The translations under genes and the position numbers were made by a program. A model generated the notes under the pieces. The model was not told the DNA's origin. It saw only the letters and a program-made list of their open reading frames with translations, and ran no database searches. This document shows, one piece after another, positions 11,454 to 25,225 of a DNA stretch of 64,000 nucleotides. Position 1 is the first letter of the stretch; each line of letters begins with the position of its first letter. This DNA is from Epiperipatus broadwayi (lineage: Eukaryota; Onychophora; Udeonychophora; Euonychophora; Peripatidae): assembly GCA_028023455.1 (NCBI GenBank), contig JAQFVV010000142.1, positions 1,745,941 to 1,809,940 on the forward strand, read 5' to 3'.

Positions 11454-12529
11454 CTGAAATCAATCTTTAAACTTGTTAAAGTTTTTGTTTTTCTAAAGAC
11501 ATAGGTGATTCTATTTATAAAATAAAACAAAGAATCAACTTAGAGTTTCTTTTCCTTTTTAAATTTCTTTCTTTTATGGCAGACTAATAATTTATTTAGT
11601 CGATACCGGTATATAATTCTTATCCTTGCGCAAGGTTCACTTAGAAGAACGTACATTTAAAACATTTCGCTTCTTGTTCATATGGAGGGAATTTTAGGTG
11701 AGTAAATGTAATGGTGACTTTCACTGCTTCATATTATTCAAGAACAAGATTGATCTTATGATGTTCTTCTGTTCTTTCATAATAATACAAATCTCCATGC
11801 GCATATTGATTACATTTTTGATTTGTTTTTAGCTACAAATATATTTTCTGAATCAGCTGCAAATGTAGATATTTTTTCCTTTTTTTAAAAAAAGAAACAA
11901 TAATTATGGAAAAAAAAGAAAAAATGAATGCAGCTACTAGCTAAAATCAGACGATTAAATTCAAGAAAAACGCGGGTTCTAGTAAAATAATTATGTAAGA
12001 CTTTTTTTGCAATCTGTTCTAATTTAACTATTTTTGTCGCCGTACTAAATTAATGTATTATTGTTTTTGTTTTGTTTTTTTAATTTTATTACATATATTT
12101 AGACAAAATAAACAATAAATAAACGACCAAACAAGAATAATTTATTTTTAAACTATGCCTAATCTTTAAATGATATAAGTTTTTTATTTCATTATTATTA
12201 TTTTTAAAGTTTCGAATTTTAAATATGAAATTTCCACACACATACATATTCCACCATGCATTTAAACATGTACCGGTAATTATTGTGTGTAAATAAAGGT
12301 ATAACCCCCCTCCTGCAGATTAAATTTCCTTAAATTTTAGAATATTCAATGCAATAATATATATATATGTCAACAACTTTTGCGCCTTTCTTCTTCTGGC
12401 CTTAATCATTTTTTACTTGTACATAAGATGCAATTACTTAAATATGCATATGATAAGAAAATATTCCGTTTTGCATTAAAAAAAACAATGCAAGATAAAA
12501 GTTTATAATGAAATGTTATATATAATCGT
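11454..12529. other. AT-rich non-coding stretch
   Basis: No gene or RNA recognised. It holds short poly-A/T runs, a run of six C at about 12305 and a short (TA)n at 12357-12368. Confidence 0.5.
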
Positions 12530-12778
12530 ATGATTATTGCTTGGAGATTTATAAAAAAAGTTGTAGTGTCTGAAATGCAAAGTGGATTTAAGGACCTTTC
12601 ACTTCAAAGTCTTATACTCCACTATGCACCAAATTTTGAAGAGCGTCAAATATTGGAAAGAGATATTATAAAATATTTAGGTTGGAAGCAGGTTAATAAA
12701 AAGTACAGGAATGATAATTATGGTAATATTTATTTGAACAGGCAAAACTCTCCATACAGTAGTGCCACTCAGTTATGA
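12530..12778 (+). CDS. Unrecognised 82-codon open frame
   Basis: The frame begins ATG and reads MIIAWRFIKKVVVSEMQSG, with a mixed, not low-complexity composition (QSLILHYAPNFEERQILERD in the middle) before a TGA. I recognise no domain. There is no Kozak-like context, adjacent exon, splice pair or poly-A signal that I can support. It is one of the few frames here not made of repeats, so it could be a fragment of an old element or an exon, but chance is the most likely explanation. Confidence 0.12.
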   Translation: MIIAWRFIKKVVVSEMQSGFKDLSLQSLILHYAPNFEERQILERDIIKYLGWKQVNKKYRNDNYGNIYLNRQNSPYSSATQL

Positions 12779-15700
12779 GAAAGTATAAGAAATAGTGGTT
12801 ATATGATATTTATTTGAATAAACTAAACCATGTATTATCATTAGCAATTAATGACTAATCAGAAATTTATAGCCAGAAATAAAAAATCAGATGTCTAAAT
12901 AATATTTATTGTCTAGACTATATTATGACATCACCATGAATGACATACAGATTTTTTTTAATGTGGCAATGTTTTATGATCAAAAGGAAATAGTCTTAAT
13001 CTTTACAATAATTAACTGCCATGTTAATATTACTATTTCTATAAAGTATTTTCTGCAGTATCTTCTTGGTCTATTAATGCATGATAAAGAAGACATTTCT
13101 CTTACTCAGTTCATGTTTTTATGGATCCACCACTTTCTCTTACTTTTTTAAATAAATGTAATTATTTTAATATCATAATACATATTGTTCTTTATTCTGA
13201 TATATGGACCAAAAGCATTTTTAAAACATATTAAACAATCAATACAATTAATGATAAAATAATAATAATTTTTGAATATACTATACTTTAACAAGCAAGC
13301 CATAGTGTAAAAAATGGTCAAAATATATCATCATTGTAATGTCTTGTATATTACTACTGATGTTTTTCCTTAAGAAAAATGCTGAATTTTGCATCCAATT
13401 AAGTATTATGACTGATATAAAAATTTGAATATAAATTATACTAGATATTTTATATTAAGGCCCATCAAGGACCCCTGACAATGTTATAGTCAAATACCAT
13501 GTACAACAGACTATCACATAATTATCTAGACAACAAAACCTAAAAGCAAACAGAATAAAATGTTTGAAATATATGCAAATAAAAAAATTAATACAGATAA
13601 TTTTTCAAAGAAGATAACAATGTATAACACTGTATTTACCAAAGAAAATCTTTTTTCATACATTGCCAAAATATTTATAAGATAATTATTACCAATATTT
13701 TGTAATGCAGTGTAATTCCTTGTTCTTGAACTTCATTTATATTTTATCTGAAAAATGACAAAACAATTTTAAAATTATGTTATGAAGATATTTTAATGCT
13801 TAGAATGGTTATTTGATTATATTTTTGGTTTTTATATACTCACTGCTCAATTTGAAGATATATTTATAAGTATTATTCATTTTATATATAGTACATTTCA
13901 CAAAATTATCACCAGTGATTGAAAGATTGCTCTCTTTATATGTAAAAAGAATAGAGATGATTTTTTATATTAATAAAATATTAGTTTTGTTTAATATGGA
14001 TAACAACAGTTAATTAAATCACCTTTTTTAAAAAAAGAAAGAAATATCATTGCAAAGACTGTTTAAATTTTAACAATGTCAAATAGAATTATTAAATTAT
14101 CCTCTATTTATGCCACAAAAGTGATAAATAAATAGTGAAACTAAAAATCTCAATAAATGAAAATACATTATTTGTATAATAATCATTTAAAAGCAAATTA
14201 TTGTTACAATTTAATTTTACTGAATATGTTTTTTTTAATATGTTAACAAATGCTAACATAACTTGTAAACATTTTAAAATACTTTTTAGTTCAGAATTCT
14301 GCAATGTTTATAATATTTTAATAAATTATAAATGCAATTTTAAATTTTAGAACAGAATTTGATTTAGAATAATTTCACCCTTCATTCACATTTTTTAAAA
14401 AAAGTTGAATCAACAAAGATTTCCGTAATTTTCTTTTTTGACCAGGTAAGCTGACTTTACCTTTAGACTGTCCAATCAGATATAAGTTTGCTGTTCTCAT
14501 TATGTATTGTGTTTATTTTTTTTTTCAATATTTGCAAAGCTCAAATATGAGCTTTTAGGATGTTTTTTATTTGTAATCTTATATTTATAACAAATTAAAT
14601 CCACTTCATTAAATTCTTATATAGAATAAAAATTTAATACTAAAATCAAATATTTAATAATTAAAAAAAATTACTACCAGGGAGAACAATAGAAATGTTT
14701 TTACCAATTGCAGTATTGAAATTGTAATTATAAGTATTTAAATAGTGGTTTATATATAACTAAGATATACAAATAAATAATTACTTAAAATATTGTTTAA
14801 ACAAAAAATTGTTTTAATAATAACTGTAAAAAGAAAGTTGACAAAAAATATAGATTATTGATCTTACCAAATCAATTTCTAGTATTTGAGTAAAAAAGAA
14901 GATATTTAGAACAATAATCACATTATAGAAAAATTAAATTAACTGTAACAATAAAATATTTTAAAAAATCATTTATAAAAATAAGTATACATTCAGCAGT
15001 GAAAAATGAATAAATCAAGAAACTGATATCAACCAAATTATATTTTAAAGCCAGATAACAGCTTTTTATCATTTGTTGTTGTATGAATTATATTATAATC
15101 AATTATTGTTTTATTAAAGTAAATGTTTTGTAATTGTGGTAAGTTTTCTTCTTGAAGCTAGGTCCAGAATAAAAACTAAGATCAAATAATAATACTTAAT
15201 CAGCAATATTGTTTCTATTGCTTACCACATCTTTAGCAATTTATCTTGTACTTGTATACTTAAAACTACTTAATAAAATAGTGACGTTTTTTTTTATACA
15301 TTTTGTGTATTATCTGACTAGTTTTTATTTGTCAATATCTTTTGACTGCCCTCATTGTTTAAGAAGACAAAGTTTAATAAATTTATTGATTGCCTTAACT
15401 CATTTTACCACATTATTCTTAGAGTTTTTCAATATAAGCATGAATAATTAATATACCCTATATAGAGTAGCAACCAAATGCCCAGAATACAGTCCTTTGG
15501 TAGTTGGGAACACTGGTTTTCAAACAACATTTCTTGTCCTTTTCTATTATTATTATTATGCAATCATTCTAATATTTAAAATCATGTAAACTTGCTTATG
15601 CTCATATTTTCTCTTAATACTTAGTCAGTATTTATTGATTTTAGTAATCCTAATTTCAAACTATTATATAAAACTTTAAATAACAAAATGAAAGTTTTTA

Positions 15701-16214
15701 TCTTTAAAATGCAAAAGTAAAATGTAGAGATTTTATGAAGTTATTGAATATTACTGTTCTGTTTTTTACTAACTGTCAATTAAAAGAGCAAACAAAACTT
15801 CTAATATTTCAATTAGAATTAGGAAATTCACAGTGCTGCAAAAACAATAACTTTATTTAAAATTAAATGCATTTCTTGTTTTTATAATTTTCAAAGTGAG
15901 AAACTCTATAAAAATGTCTGGCATGCTAAAGTATTAAGTTACATTTTTTTTCTTCTCTGGGTTTTTGTATTTAAAAAACAATTAAAATGCAAATTTACAG
16001 GATTAAAACTTTTACAAGTTACGCCTAATCAAGTTGCTTTCTGAATATAAAAAATAAAATGAAACTAGAAAATTCAGATATTGAATTAGAAAAAATAAAT
16101 AATTTTATTGAAGATGTTAGCATTCCATTCTCTGACTGAGATAAATCACTTTCAAGTATACTAAACATCTATAAGTTTTAAAAAATTAAATAAGTTAATT
16201 ATAACATTGATAAA
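12779..16214. other. AT-rich non-coding stretch
   Basis: Nothing supportable. Several open frames of 66 to 80 codons (12909-13151, 14104-14304, 15209-15451) are rich in F, I, L, Y and N, as expected from random AT-rich sequence. Confidence 0.5.
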
Positions 16215-16420
16215 CAATTGATGACGCAATTATCATAAATTTTACTATTAACTCTTTCACATGTGTGTGGTCATGTGTATCGGTTGTATGAAATAGAATG
16301 TATAGCTAAAGAGAGTTTGAAAATCTGTGTTCAAATCCTCTATATTACATCTAAAATCCAAGTATATAAATTATACTTTTATTCAAATATTAACTTTGCT
16401 ATTAAAATAATTAATCATTC
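16215..16420 (+). mobile_element. Decayed family 1 hammerhead repeat
   Basis: The conserved blocks are in family order: a corrupted core region (ACAATTGATGACGCAATTAT near 16216), then CACATGTGTGT, GTGTATCGGTTGTATGA, a run ending GAAAATCTGTGTTCAAATCC (box B-like) and TATATTACATCTAAAATCC. The tail matches the minus-strand copy at 6796-7035. No ribozyme can be folded. Boundaries are approximate. Confidence 0.5.
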
Positions 16421-17656
16421 ACCCACACTTCCATTTGACTTTGTTAAACCTAACACTATAAATCTACCATTCCGCAATTTATCCTTAAACTTATCTATTT
16501 GAAAAGAAAATAATAAGAAAAAATCAAATGGTTAATTACTCAGGATCCTATGACATTTATGCATTAAAAAATGAACTTCAATCCAGTTGCCTCCAGCAGT
16601 GGATCCATTATTCTACCACTGTGATAAATAATCAGAATATAAAAATAAGAGTTTAATAAATTTTGGAAAGATAAATAAATCAACGTTTAACTATTGTTAT
16701 CTCCATTCTTACTATCATACAACTAATAAAAAAACAATTTTATAAAATTCCAAATTAAAATTAAAAATTATCTTTTAAAATTATTAAGTTATTAAAAATG
16801 TTATAGTAATGTTTTATCAAAGCCACTGTTTGTCATTAAATGTCATTAAAGAATGCGGAAGGTTGATCCAATAACTTATGGAAGTTATATTTATCATAAC
16901 ACGATTTCATGACAAAATTTTTAGTAAAGACTTTTACTTGTGTAATATGGCATTAAAATTACCTCTTGATTGCTGTAATTATTTACCTCTGAAGGGACCT
17001 AATTTAAGGGTTAAATTACCATAATTTCAACAAAGTAAGCATTATTTCATTACAGATATTTAACATAATACTACATCTTATCATTGTAGATAGATAAGCC
17101 ACACATATAATGTTTGCCAAAAACTGAGATTTTATATATTACATCTAAAAACTTTTATTCAAAGTCTGATGCTTCTCAGGTTAGTGAATTATTACAAATA
17201 TTACAGATTATTTACTGCATTAAATTAATTTGCCTTCGTTATAAACTGGAAACAAAACTTATCTATTTTGAATATTTAAATCATTTAATCCCAGATTTTA
17301 GTAATAAGCATATGAAAGATGTCACACACTCTATATAAATGTGCACCAAAATGAGCAAATCAAATTTTAAACTATCAAAAAAATTCTAATCAATTTTGCA
17401 ATATATGACTAATAAATTGCAATAATTTATTTATGAATATTAATAGCATCAGAAAAGTTAGACAAATTAATTTCTTTTTAAATAAATAAGTTACGATTTA
17501 CATTCTTATAGAGATAATATATTTAGCAGGATTTATCCATTGACTTTAAATAGATTAAAGAAAAAAATGCATCTTGCTCAAAAAAATAATCATCATTTAC
17601 ACAAAATATAGCTCTGCTTATAAGTATTCTAATGACTTTATATTCAAATAATACAT
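16421..17656. other. AT-rich non-coding stretch
   Basis: No gene recognised. A short piece resembling the TATATTACATCTAAAA tail of family 1 recurs near 17135, too short to call. Confidence 0.45.
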
Positions 17657-17770
17657 GTCAAGTGTTGGTAGATGAGAGGTCAGTCCAGCCACCTTGCAAG
17701 CAAGCAGTTGCTTGCAGACAGTTGTCGCAGGTTTGCTTCCTGGATGATGCTTTGACATATGAAAAAATAT
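17657..17770 (+). mobile_element. tRNA-derived SINE, diverged copy
   Basis: It shows CAAGTGTTGG, a degraded box A region, CAGCCACCTTGCAAGC, box B-like GGTTTGCTTCCTGG, then GATGCTTTGACATATG and a short A-rich tail. Compared with other copies it has an extra segment that duplicates AAGCAAGCAGTTGCTTGC-type sequence in the loop. A short direct repeat ATAATACAT (17648-17656 and 17771-17779) is a plausible target duplication. Confidence 0.78.
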
Positions 17771-17779
17771 ATAATACAT

Positions 17780-19388
17780 TTACCTGTAAATTCATTATCA
17801 TACGCACATGACTTATTTTCTAAAATATACTATGTCAATAGAAATTATTCTCATGAAAAATCTAAAGATATTCCAGCTATTTTTTATCAAATTCAGTAGA
17901 AAATGTTATTTGTATCAGAAACAAATATTCTGGAGAGAATTCTAATTGCAGTTACACTAACCTCTCACATAGTATCAACAATAAATTGTCTCAATTCATC
18001 TTAATAATATTAAATCTATAATATGAATATATTTTCATCTTTTTAATTTTATCAGCTCTAGTAATGTTTTTAACTACTTAATTTTTTTTTTTTACATTTA
18101 GAATGTTCAGAAAGATTGTGTTAATCTGTTTTAAATATTTTCAAATTAGAAATGCATTCATATGTTAATATTGTTAATTCTTTTTCTTTCAAATGTATCA
18201 TTAAATGTAAGACAAATGATGTTTTCATAACATTAGAATATATTTCTAACCTCAGATCTATGAACATTTTCATTTTCTTTATTCTTGGATTAATTTCAAT
18301 TTAAACATGCTCTAAATTTTGTTTGTAGTGATCTTCTCTATTAGCAATTATTTAAGATAAAATTTGAACTTTTCTTGATCATATAGAAAACATGCTCAGC
18401 ACAATATTTTAACTCAAATTTGCACAGATTTAGTTAATTTCTTATTCTAGCATAGCTACAAAAATAAAACATGCAAAGAGCTACAATTAAAATCTCACAG
18501 CTTCATTAGCAAAAACAGCAATCTGACCTTACCTATGACAAAACAATATTTTATATTGATATTTCTTCTCTCATAGTAGATTATGACAAAATTCTTTCAG
18601 ATTTAAAAGTAGATGTCATTTCTTATAAAAAAAATATTTTATAATAAATTCATTGCCTGGTTGACATAGATGCAAACTAAAATCAGTTTATCTAGTAATA
18701 GCAATAATTATCACCTGTCTTATGATAATCTTTGTGGCCTGGTTATATTATAGCTAAATTTTTATCTGGATTATTACATAAAAAAAATTCCAATTCCCAT
18801 TGCAACACAAAAACAGTAGATAAAAACCAAACCAAAAAGTATTATGAATTAATTTATTTCTGTTTGAAATTTTTTATCTATAATATAGGTATAGACTATA
18901 ACATTATATCAATTCTGCATATCTAATTTATTCAATTATACTCTCCTGTTATTAATGCAACTAGATTTCTAAGAAGATTGAAGTAAACTCTAATTTTTTT
19001 TCAGGTTACACATAGGATTAAAATATTTTATCAGATTGCCATTAAATAGTCAATTAAATAATTATTCAATATAGTGGAGTTATAATATTCACTACAGTTT
19101 GTTCTAAGCCCCCTCATACAAACTGTATATATAATAGGTCATATTTTGTTAATTCACTTTGAGTACAATAGTATATTGTTTATTGAATTGAAAGACAACA
19201 ATATTTTCAACAATCAAATAATCACATATTTACATAACATATGCTTTTAATGTGTGTAATATGCATATATAAATTAAAGTTATAGCATTAATAATGTAAT
19301 TATTAATAATAAATTGAGAAATCATATTTACTTTGTATGTGTTCACTTACATTTATTCAAAAATTAAAAATAAAAAACTCACTATAGT
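17780..19388. other. AT-rich non-coding stretch
   Basis: Nothing recognised beyond short A/T runs. Confidence 0.45.
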
Positions 19389-19571
19389 GTAAACAAAGAG
19401 CTTTTCTAGTTGCTTAACAAACTACCCTAGCACCTTAGTAAGGAGTACCAAAGCATGAAACCATTGTTATGAGTTGGGTGTGGTTTTTAATAGAGATATT
19501 TTAAATGCTTTCTTTTGCTAAGAATTTATCACAAAGCTTGTTGAGCAATTAGAAAAGCTCTTTGTTTATAT
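19389..19571. mobile_element. Small foldback (MITE-like) element
   Basis: The inverted arms are about 34 bp each, roughly 110 bp apart. The left arm is 19389-19422, and the right arm is about 19536-19571. Both contain the exact block CAAAGAGCTTTTCTA or its complement. The right arm differs from the left by a few substitutions. The interior has no coding capacity. Target duplications are not clear, so the superfamily is open. Confidence 0.6.
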
Positions 19572-21297
19572 TTTACAAGCTTAAAAAAAAGAAATGGGGT
19601 GATGTCATATGTGACTCTATATTTCATTTTTATTGATTTACTATAGTGTATCTTTATTTTTTTTTTAAAGTAAAATGAATATAAAGAATCAGAAATTTAT
19701 TGATATTAAATACATTCTGGATAATATCCTTTTTGTTCATTAACTTTTTTTTCCAAAAGAAGCATTAATATTATTAGTCTTATTATCAGCAGACAATAGT
19801 CTTTTTAATTGTTTTAAAGTTTTAGGTCTATATCTGCCTTGGAGTTTATATAATTATCCTTTATTGTTTAGCCATTTCAGATACTGGAATAAACTCTTCC
19901 AGTTTTATACTTTCAGACTTAATAATAAAAATATTTTACAATTCTTATTTTAACTATTTATCACTTTAAAAAGATAGTAAATTTTGTTAAATTTTGTAAA
20001 AATTTTAGCTTTACACTTGAAATATTTTAGTGTGTGAATACTGTTCCATGTCAAAGTGCTTAAAATATGTGTGCTTTCAACATAATTTGAAGAAATGTTA
20101 CATGATGACATATGGTGCTCAGAAATGAAAAAATGTTTAAGATATATTATAAAATTTATTAAATTTATGCATTTTAATGTTATTATTTTTTTGTTAAATT
20201 TACATTTTTTTCAGATAGTGAATAATTAAAATGTGTATGTTGATATAGCATATATCACAGTTTTAGTGTACTGTTGTTAGCCATAAGATAAAGTTCATAA
20301 ATTAGTTTGTGAGATGAGTGCATTGCACTGATTTTAAAATTAAAAAAAAATTAAATGTGATACAATGTTCATTACTGTTAAAGAGACCGCATATTTCTGC
20401 AAGTGCTGCATTCTTGATTTGTATTTATCTTGTATGTTAACATGAAATAGATATGAGTCATTTATACATAAAAATTTTGTATAAATAAAAGTTTTATTAA
20501 ATTAAAATTCTACACCTTGAGAAAGGTAAACTTCGATATTGACAATTATTTGATTGAGTAGTTTTATAAAAAAACTAACTTTTATTACTTAAATTAAAAA
20601 TAATAACTTTTATTACTTAAATTATCATTATAGCATCATGGAATCAAATGTTATAAAATAACCTATAAATATTATTTGTGCAAGAAAGTATTATAAGGTT
20701 GCTATGTAATTGCCCAAATTGATTTTAAATAATTTTTTTGAATTTGATAACTGGGACAACTATTTATCAATATACCAAGATCTTAGTTGCCAATATATAT
20801 TTCTTTTCTTTTCAGTTAAACTTTCAAACCTATGTATAAATATTCAAAAATTACTTCATGACTATTTTTTCTAATAAAAATCAAATTTAAATAATACTTA
20901 GATAAATTTGCTAATTCAGAAGAAATTTGTATTTGTCCAACCATCACTTAAACAAATAATAAAGATAAACATTTCTATTGTCATTCTAGCAAGTTTATTT
21001 ATTTTACATATATCAGACAAACAATAAATGCATTATATAAAATTATCAAGACAGAATTATTTTTAAACAACTAATTACCAATCAGCACTTAAGATCTTGA
21101 CTTATTTTTTTCTCTGATGATGGTGATTTATATGAAGATTACTTGTATATGTGTGTATATCTCTGAATGTAGAAATAAAATAAATTGAAATAATAGAAGA
21201 ATCACCAAACTATGCCCAATAATAATCATGTGTTGCTTTTTTGATACTGTAATACCTTGTTATTAAGACATTCTACTTGCCTTTGGACTGTCAACTT
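19572..21297. other. AT-rich non-coding stretch
   Basis: No gene. One small direct repeat (TAACTTTTATTACTTAAATT near 20576 and 20606). Confidence 0.45.
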
Positions 21298-21806
21298 ATA
21301 TCATCATCATTTTCAAGCATTATCAATCCACTGCAGATGAAAATCTCTTCAAGTTTAACTAATCTTTTTTAATCTCTAGCCTCTCTTCTCCACAACACTC
21401 CTGCATACTTCCTTTTTTCATCAATGCATCCACACATGATCTCTTTCTGTATCTTTTATAATCTCTTGGAATCCGGTTTAATATTTCAACTGTCTATCTA
21501 TTATAATCATTTCTAGCAATATGTCCAGACCAACTTTACTTCAGTCTCTTAATTCTTTCGATAATGTCAGTACAACATGTTGTTCTCTCACCCATGTATT
21601 TCATTTTTGATCTCTTCTTGTTACTTTTAACATATATTTCTCCATACTTCTTTGAGTAGTATGAAGTTTTCATATTGCTTTTTGTTAAGTGTTCATGTCT
21701 CAGATCCAAAAGTAAGAAGTGGTAAAACATATTTATTAAAAACCTTCTTTTTCAAACATATAGGCATATTTACTTTTAATCTTAAGTTGTTTCTACCAAA
21801 AACACT

Positions 21807-22151
21807 TCAACCAAGTTTAATTCTATGATTAATTTTATCCATTATGTTTCCATCTGTAGTAATAATTTGACCAAGGTTTTTGATGTTGTTAACTTCTTCT
21901 AACTTATCATTATCAATCTTTATTACCATCTTCTGACAAAATGCATTAAACATTACTTTAATTTTTTTAACATTTATTTTTAATCCTACTTTCTTACTTT
22001 TATCTGATAACTCTTGCAATATTTCTTGAAGTGTTAAAGCATTATTTGCAAAAGCAACTACATTTTCCATAAAATTTAGATGATTTAAATCATCTCCATT
22101 TATTTTTATTCCCTTAGCTTCACATTTTAATTCACAAAATATTTCTTGCAA
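21807..22151 (-). pseudogene. RT fragment of an RTE-type LINE (palm/thumb)
   Basis: This 114-residue open piece is colinear with the RT of the near-complete copy. The segment LNHLNFMENVVAFANNA replaces LDFADDVVVFANNA, so both catalytic aspartates of the FADD box are lost. LKINVKKIKVMFNAF and NIKNLGQIITTDGNIMDKIN follow, as in the other copies. It is a dead fragment. Confidence 0.8.
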
Positions 22152-22492
22152 AACTGCTGTAAAAAGTTTTGGAGATATGGAGTCACCTTGTCATACACCC
22201 TTCTCAATTTTAATTTTCCTAATATTGTTATGTAATTTAATTGTTGCTGTTGTATTTTTATAAATATTTTTCAAAATATGGCAATATTCTGGGTCTATAC
22301 CTTAATGATATAATGCTTTAATGACTGAAACAATGCTTATAGAATCAAATGCCTGTTCATAATCTACAAATCAAAAGCATAATGGCAACTCAAATTTATT
22401 GACCCTTTCTATAACTTCTCTAAATACTTGGATGTAATCCACTTTACTAAAACTACTTTTAAATCCAGCTTGTTCTTTTAATTGGCTAAAAT

Positions 22493-22883
22493 CTAAAAGT
22501 TTTCTGTAGACAAGTTGTAAGTATTTTGGTAAAAAAAATTGTATAAAACTGATAAAATACTGATAGGTCTGTAATTTCTAATATCTTGTTTATCACCCTT
22601 TTTAAATATTAATATTAGTATTGCATTATTCCAACCACCTAGTGCATCTTTATCATTTAAACATTTGGTATGTAGCTTTGCCAAAAAAAAATTATATTTC
22701 TTCCCTTGGTTCTTTTAAGATATCAATTATAATTCCATCATTACCTGGAGCTTTTCCTTTCTTCTTAAATTTTATTGCATGTCTCACTTCATTAAAAACC
22801 ATGAGCAATTCATAAGATAATACTAGTTGTAGAAGGTACTTTTCCTTATTCTTTATTGCTATATAATTCTTGATAGAACTCAT
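22493..22883 (-). pseudogene. RT fragments of the same LINE (fingers)
   Basis: Two overlapping-phase pieces, [20 protein letters not shown] and [20 protein letters not shown], are the RT motif 0-2 region. They are separated by a frameshift near 22690. Confidence 0.8.
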
Positions 22884-23136
22884 ATATATATATTATGATG
22901 TCATTTCTCTTTTTAATACGAGTTCCATCTTTTTGTCTTATTCCAGAAATAAGTTTTCTGTCAATATTAAGATGTCATTGTACACTTTTGAGACTTCTAT
23001 TCTCTTCTACATCTTTCCTTGCTAATTCACAATCATACTTTCTCATATCTTTATCAACTCTTTCACTTCTTCTTAATGCATCATTTTTATATATTTTCAT
23101 ATTCATAAATTGTCTTGGCTAAAAAAAAATGTATTG

Positions 23137-23162
23137 GTCAATATATATATATATATATAAAT

Positions 23163-23200
<38 letters not shown>
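23137..23200. repeat. (TA)n microsatellite, interrupted
   Basis: Two TA runs (23141-23159 and 23169-23199) are separated by a short AT-rich interruption. They abut the 5' end of the truncated RTE copy. Confidence 0.85.
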
Positions 23201-25185
23201 CATTTTATAAACATGTAACAGCATATAAAGACATTTATATTAACATAATATATATAATAAACTATTATCATAAGATAAAAAAAATATGCTGTCCAAGATC
23301 TTATATGAATAGTGGATTCCAATTATTATACACAGTGTAGATTTTATATATATTGTAACAGTATATAAAGTGCTGTTACATTATTTTAAAATGAAAATAA
23401 AAAGATCATAAATAAAAATTGATTTATTAAAAAGAAAAAACTTAACTTAAAAACTGAAAACTAAAAGTTGTTTAAAGTATATATATCACACAGATGGGAA
23501 ACTTTAAAAACTATATTAAAAATAAAAGTATTTGAAAGTATTTTTTTTTGTAAAAAAGTAAAGATGTAAAGATTTGATATTTTTGAAAATAGAAATAGTG
23601 TTGATTTCTATAATCTTAGAAAATGGAAATGATTGTTTTATTAATTAAATGATTGTTCTAAAGCACACTAGCCCTTGGTACACTCGAATAATCAAATGGT
23701 AAGAGAATGAAAAGAAATTAAATGACCAATGCAAGCATGAAATGACAGCACAGACCGTAAATGAAACACAAGAGGATTAGTGACATCTTGCTCACTGAAT
23801 TTGAAGATTTGATGATAAGAGGCTAATAAAAATATAAAAGCCAAATGATTATTATAATTGTGGTTGTCTTAGATGCTGACTATTAAGCTATATATATGAA
23901 CCATAGCTGTATTGCAGATTTCGCAATGTAGAAGTCTGCAATAAATTTAATTTCCAGACAACCAGCTGAGGCCTCTGGATGACAGTTCCTGACCAAATGC
24001 ATGGCAAGTAGCAGTTTTGTTTCAAAGGACAAACAATCTACGAAAGTGATCATGAAGATGGCCCTCTCAATCTGCTCAATCCATAGAGTATGAACTTTTG
24101 TGTTTATCTAATAGGAACTTTTTTTGAATTTGCAATTAATAGCTAAAAATAAGAACTATTATCTGACCTAAAGAATTCAGAATCAATTATTAGTATTTTT
24201 TATGCATCTGTTTAAGCAGTCATTTCCATTTCTTTTTTTTTTTTGTATTAAGTGTTAATTAAAATGTATCAAATTAAAGTTGGGTGTAAATAGCTGCATG
24301 GATAAAAATTAATAACTATGTTTAAATTCATTTATGTTTATTTTAAGGGGTTACTTTCAGGCTATTTGTTTCATAGTTAGGATGATGCTTGTGGAGGGAT
24401 ATATGGGTGTTTATATCAATGTAATGTGAAGTGTGTTTAGCATATAGAGTAACATGCCCAACTGAATGCATGACTCCAAAGAGGCAGTCATATCACTGCA
24501 ATGGTTGCAGATGTATTTCCTGCACCATTGACCCCTTCTAGCTCTATGGACAAGGATTTATAAGTCGGTAGAAAAGACCACTCTCCCCCATACGTAGCAC
24601 TTTTTAATTAATTTATATACATGATTCCTTCACCAGACAGATGTCCATTCCTATACTGGATGAGGATCATGTCCTTCAAATAATATCACACTGTCAGATG
24701 CACATTCCTGTCAGTGTAATTTTATGCTAGCATCTTCATATTGCATTGGTTGCGACTATATATTTGGAAGCAGGCGTTGGTTTGGCTACGAACTTTTAGT
24801 TTGAGATTGAATGAGTATCTCAACATGCTCAAGTAAAATATTATTAAAATGTCCATCTGTGTGGTCTATTTAAAATAGTAAATTAAATTTAAAAATTAAT
24901 GTTAAAATCTAAATATAAATTTTATTCCTCAATTTTAAATGTGCGTTAATGAAATCTGTTGTGTTATTAGTATTGGCAGTAATCTAGTTTATTTTTTCAA
25001 TAAATATAGTTAAAAACCTCTGCTACTCCATGAGCTAGTGGCAAGGGCAAATGGTCAATAAAATAAAAGTTGGATTTTTAACAGTGCGTATCTGCCTACT
25101 CTATATATTTTCTAGGTTGAAATGTCCTAGTGGCACCCTGTAGTGCAGATATGGTAAGACTCAATTGATCACTCACACCCTGACC

Positions 25186-25190
<5 letters not shown>
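23201..25190. other. Non-coding stretch, locally less AT-rich
   Basis: From about 23640 to 25190 the composition is visibly less AT-rich than the surroundings (for example 23940-24100 and 24440-24800). No open frame, tRNA-like box or known element is recognisable. It may be an old, unclassified repeat. Confidence 0.35.

Positions 25191-25225
<35 letters not shown>

Larger units (their letters stand above)
21298..23141 (-). mobile_element. RTE-type LINE, 5'-truncated and decayed
   Basis: Read on the minus strand this is the RT-to-3'-end part of the same LINE that is nearly complete at 47237-50369. The element enters at about 23141, next to (TA)n, and ends at 21298 with the (TGATGATGA)-type microsatellite tail typical of RTE elements. 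Recognisable protein pieces in order are [43 protein letters not shown]-like motif A (near 22365), LNHLNFMENVVAFANNALTL and LKINVKKIKVMFNAFCQKM. The catalytic FADD motif is replaced by FMEN, and there are many stops and frameshifts. The endonuclease is absent through truncation. Confidence 0.85.

Noticed and set aside
21113-21150. CTGATGATGGTGATTTATATGAAG as a hammerhead
   Set aside because: GAAG replaces GAAA and no stem II pairs.
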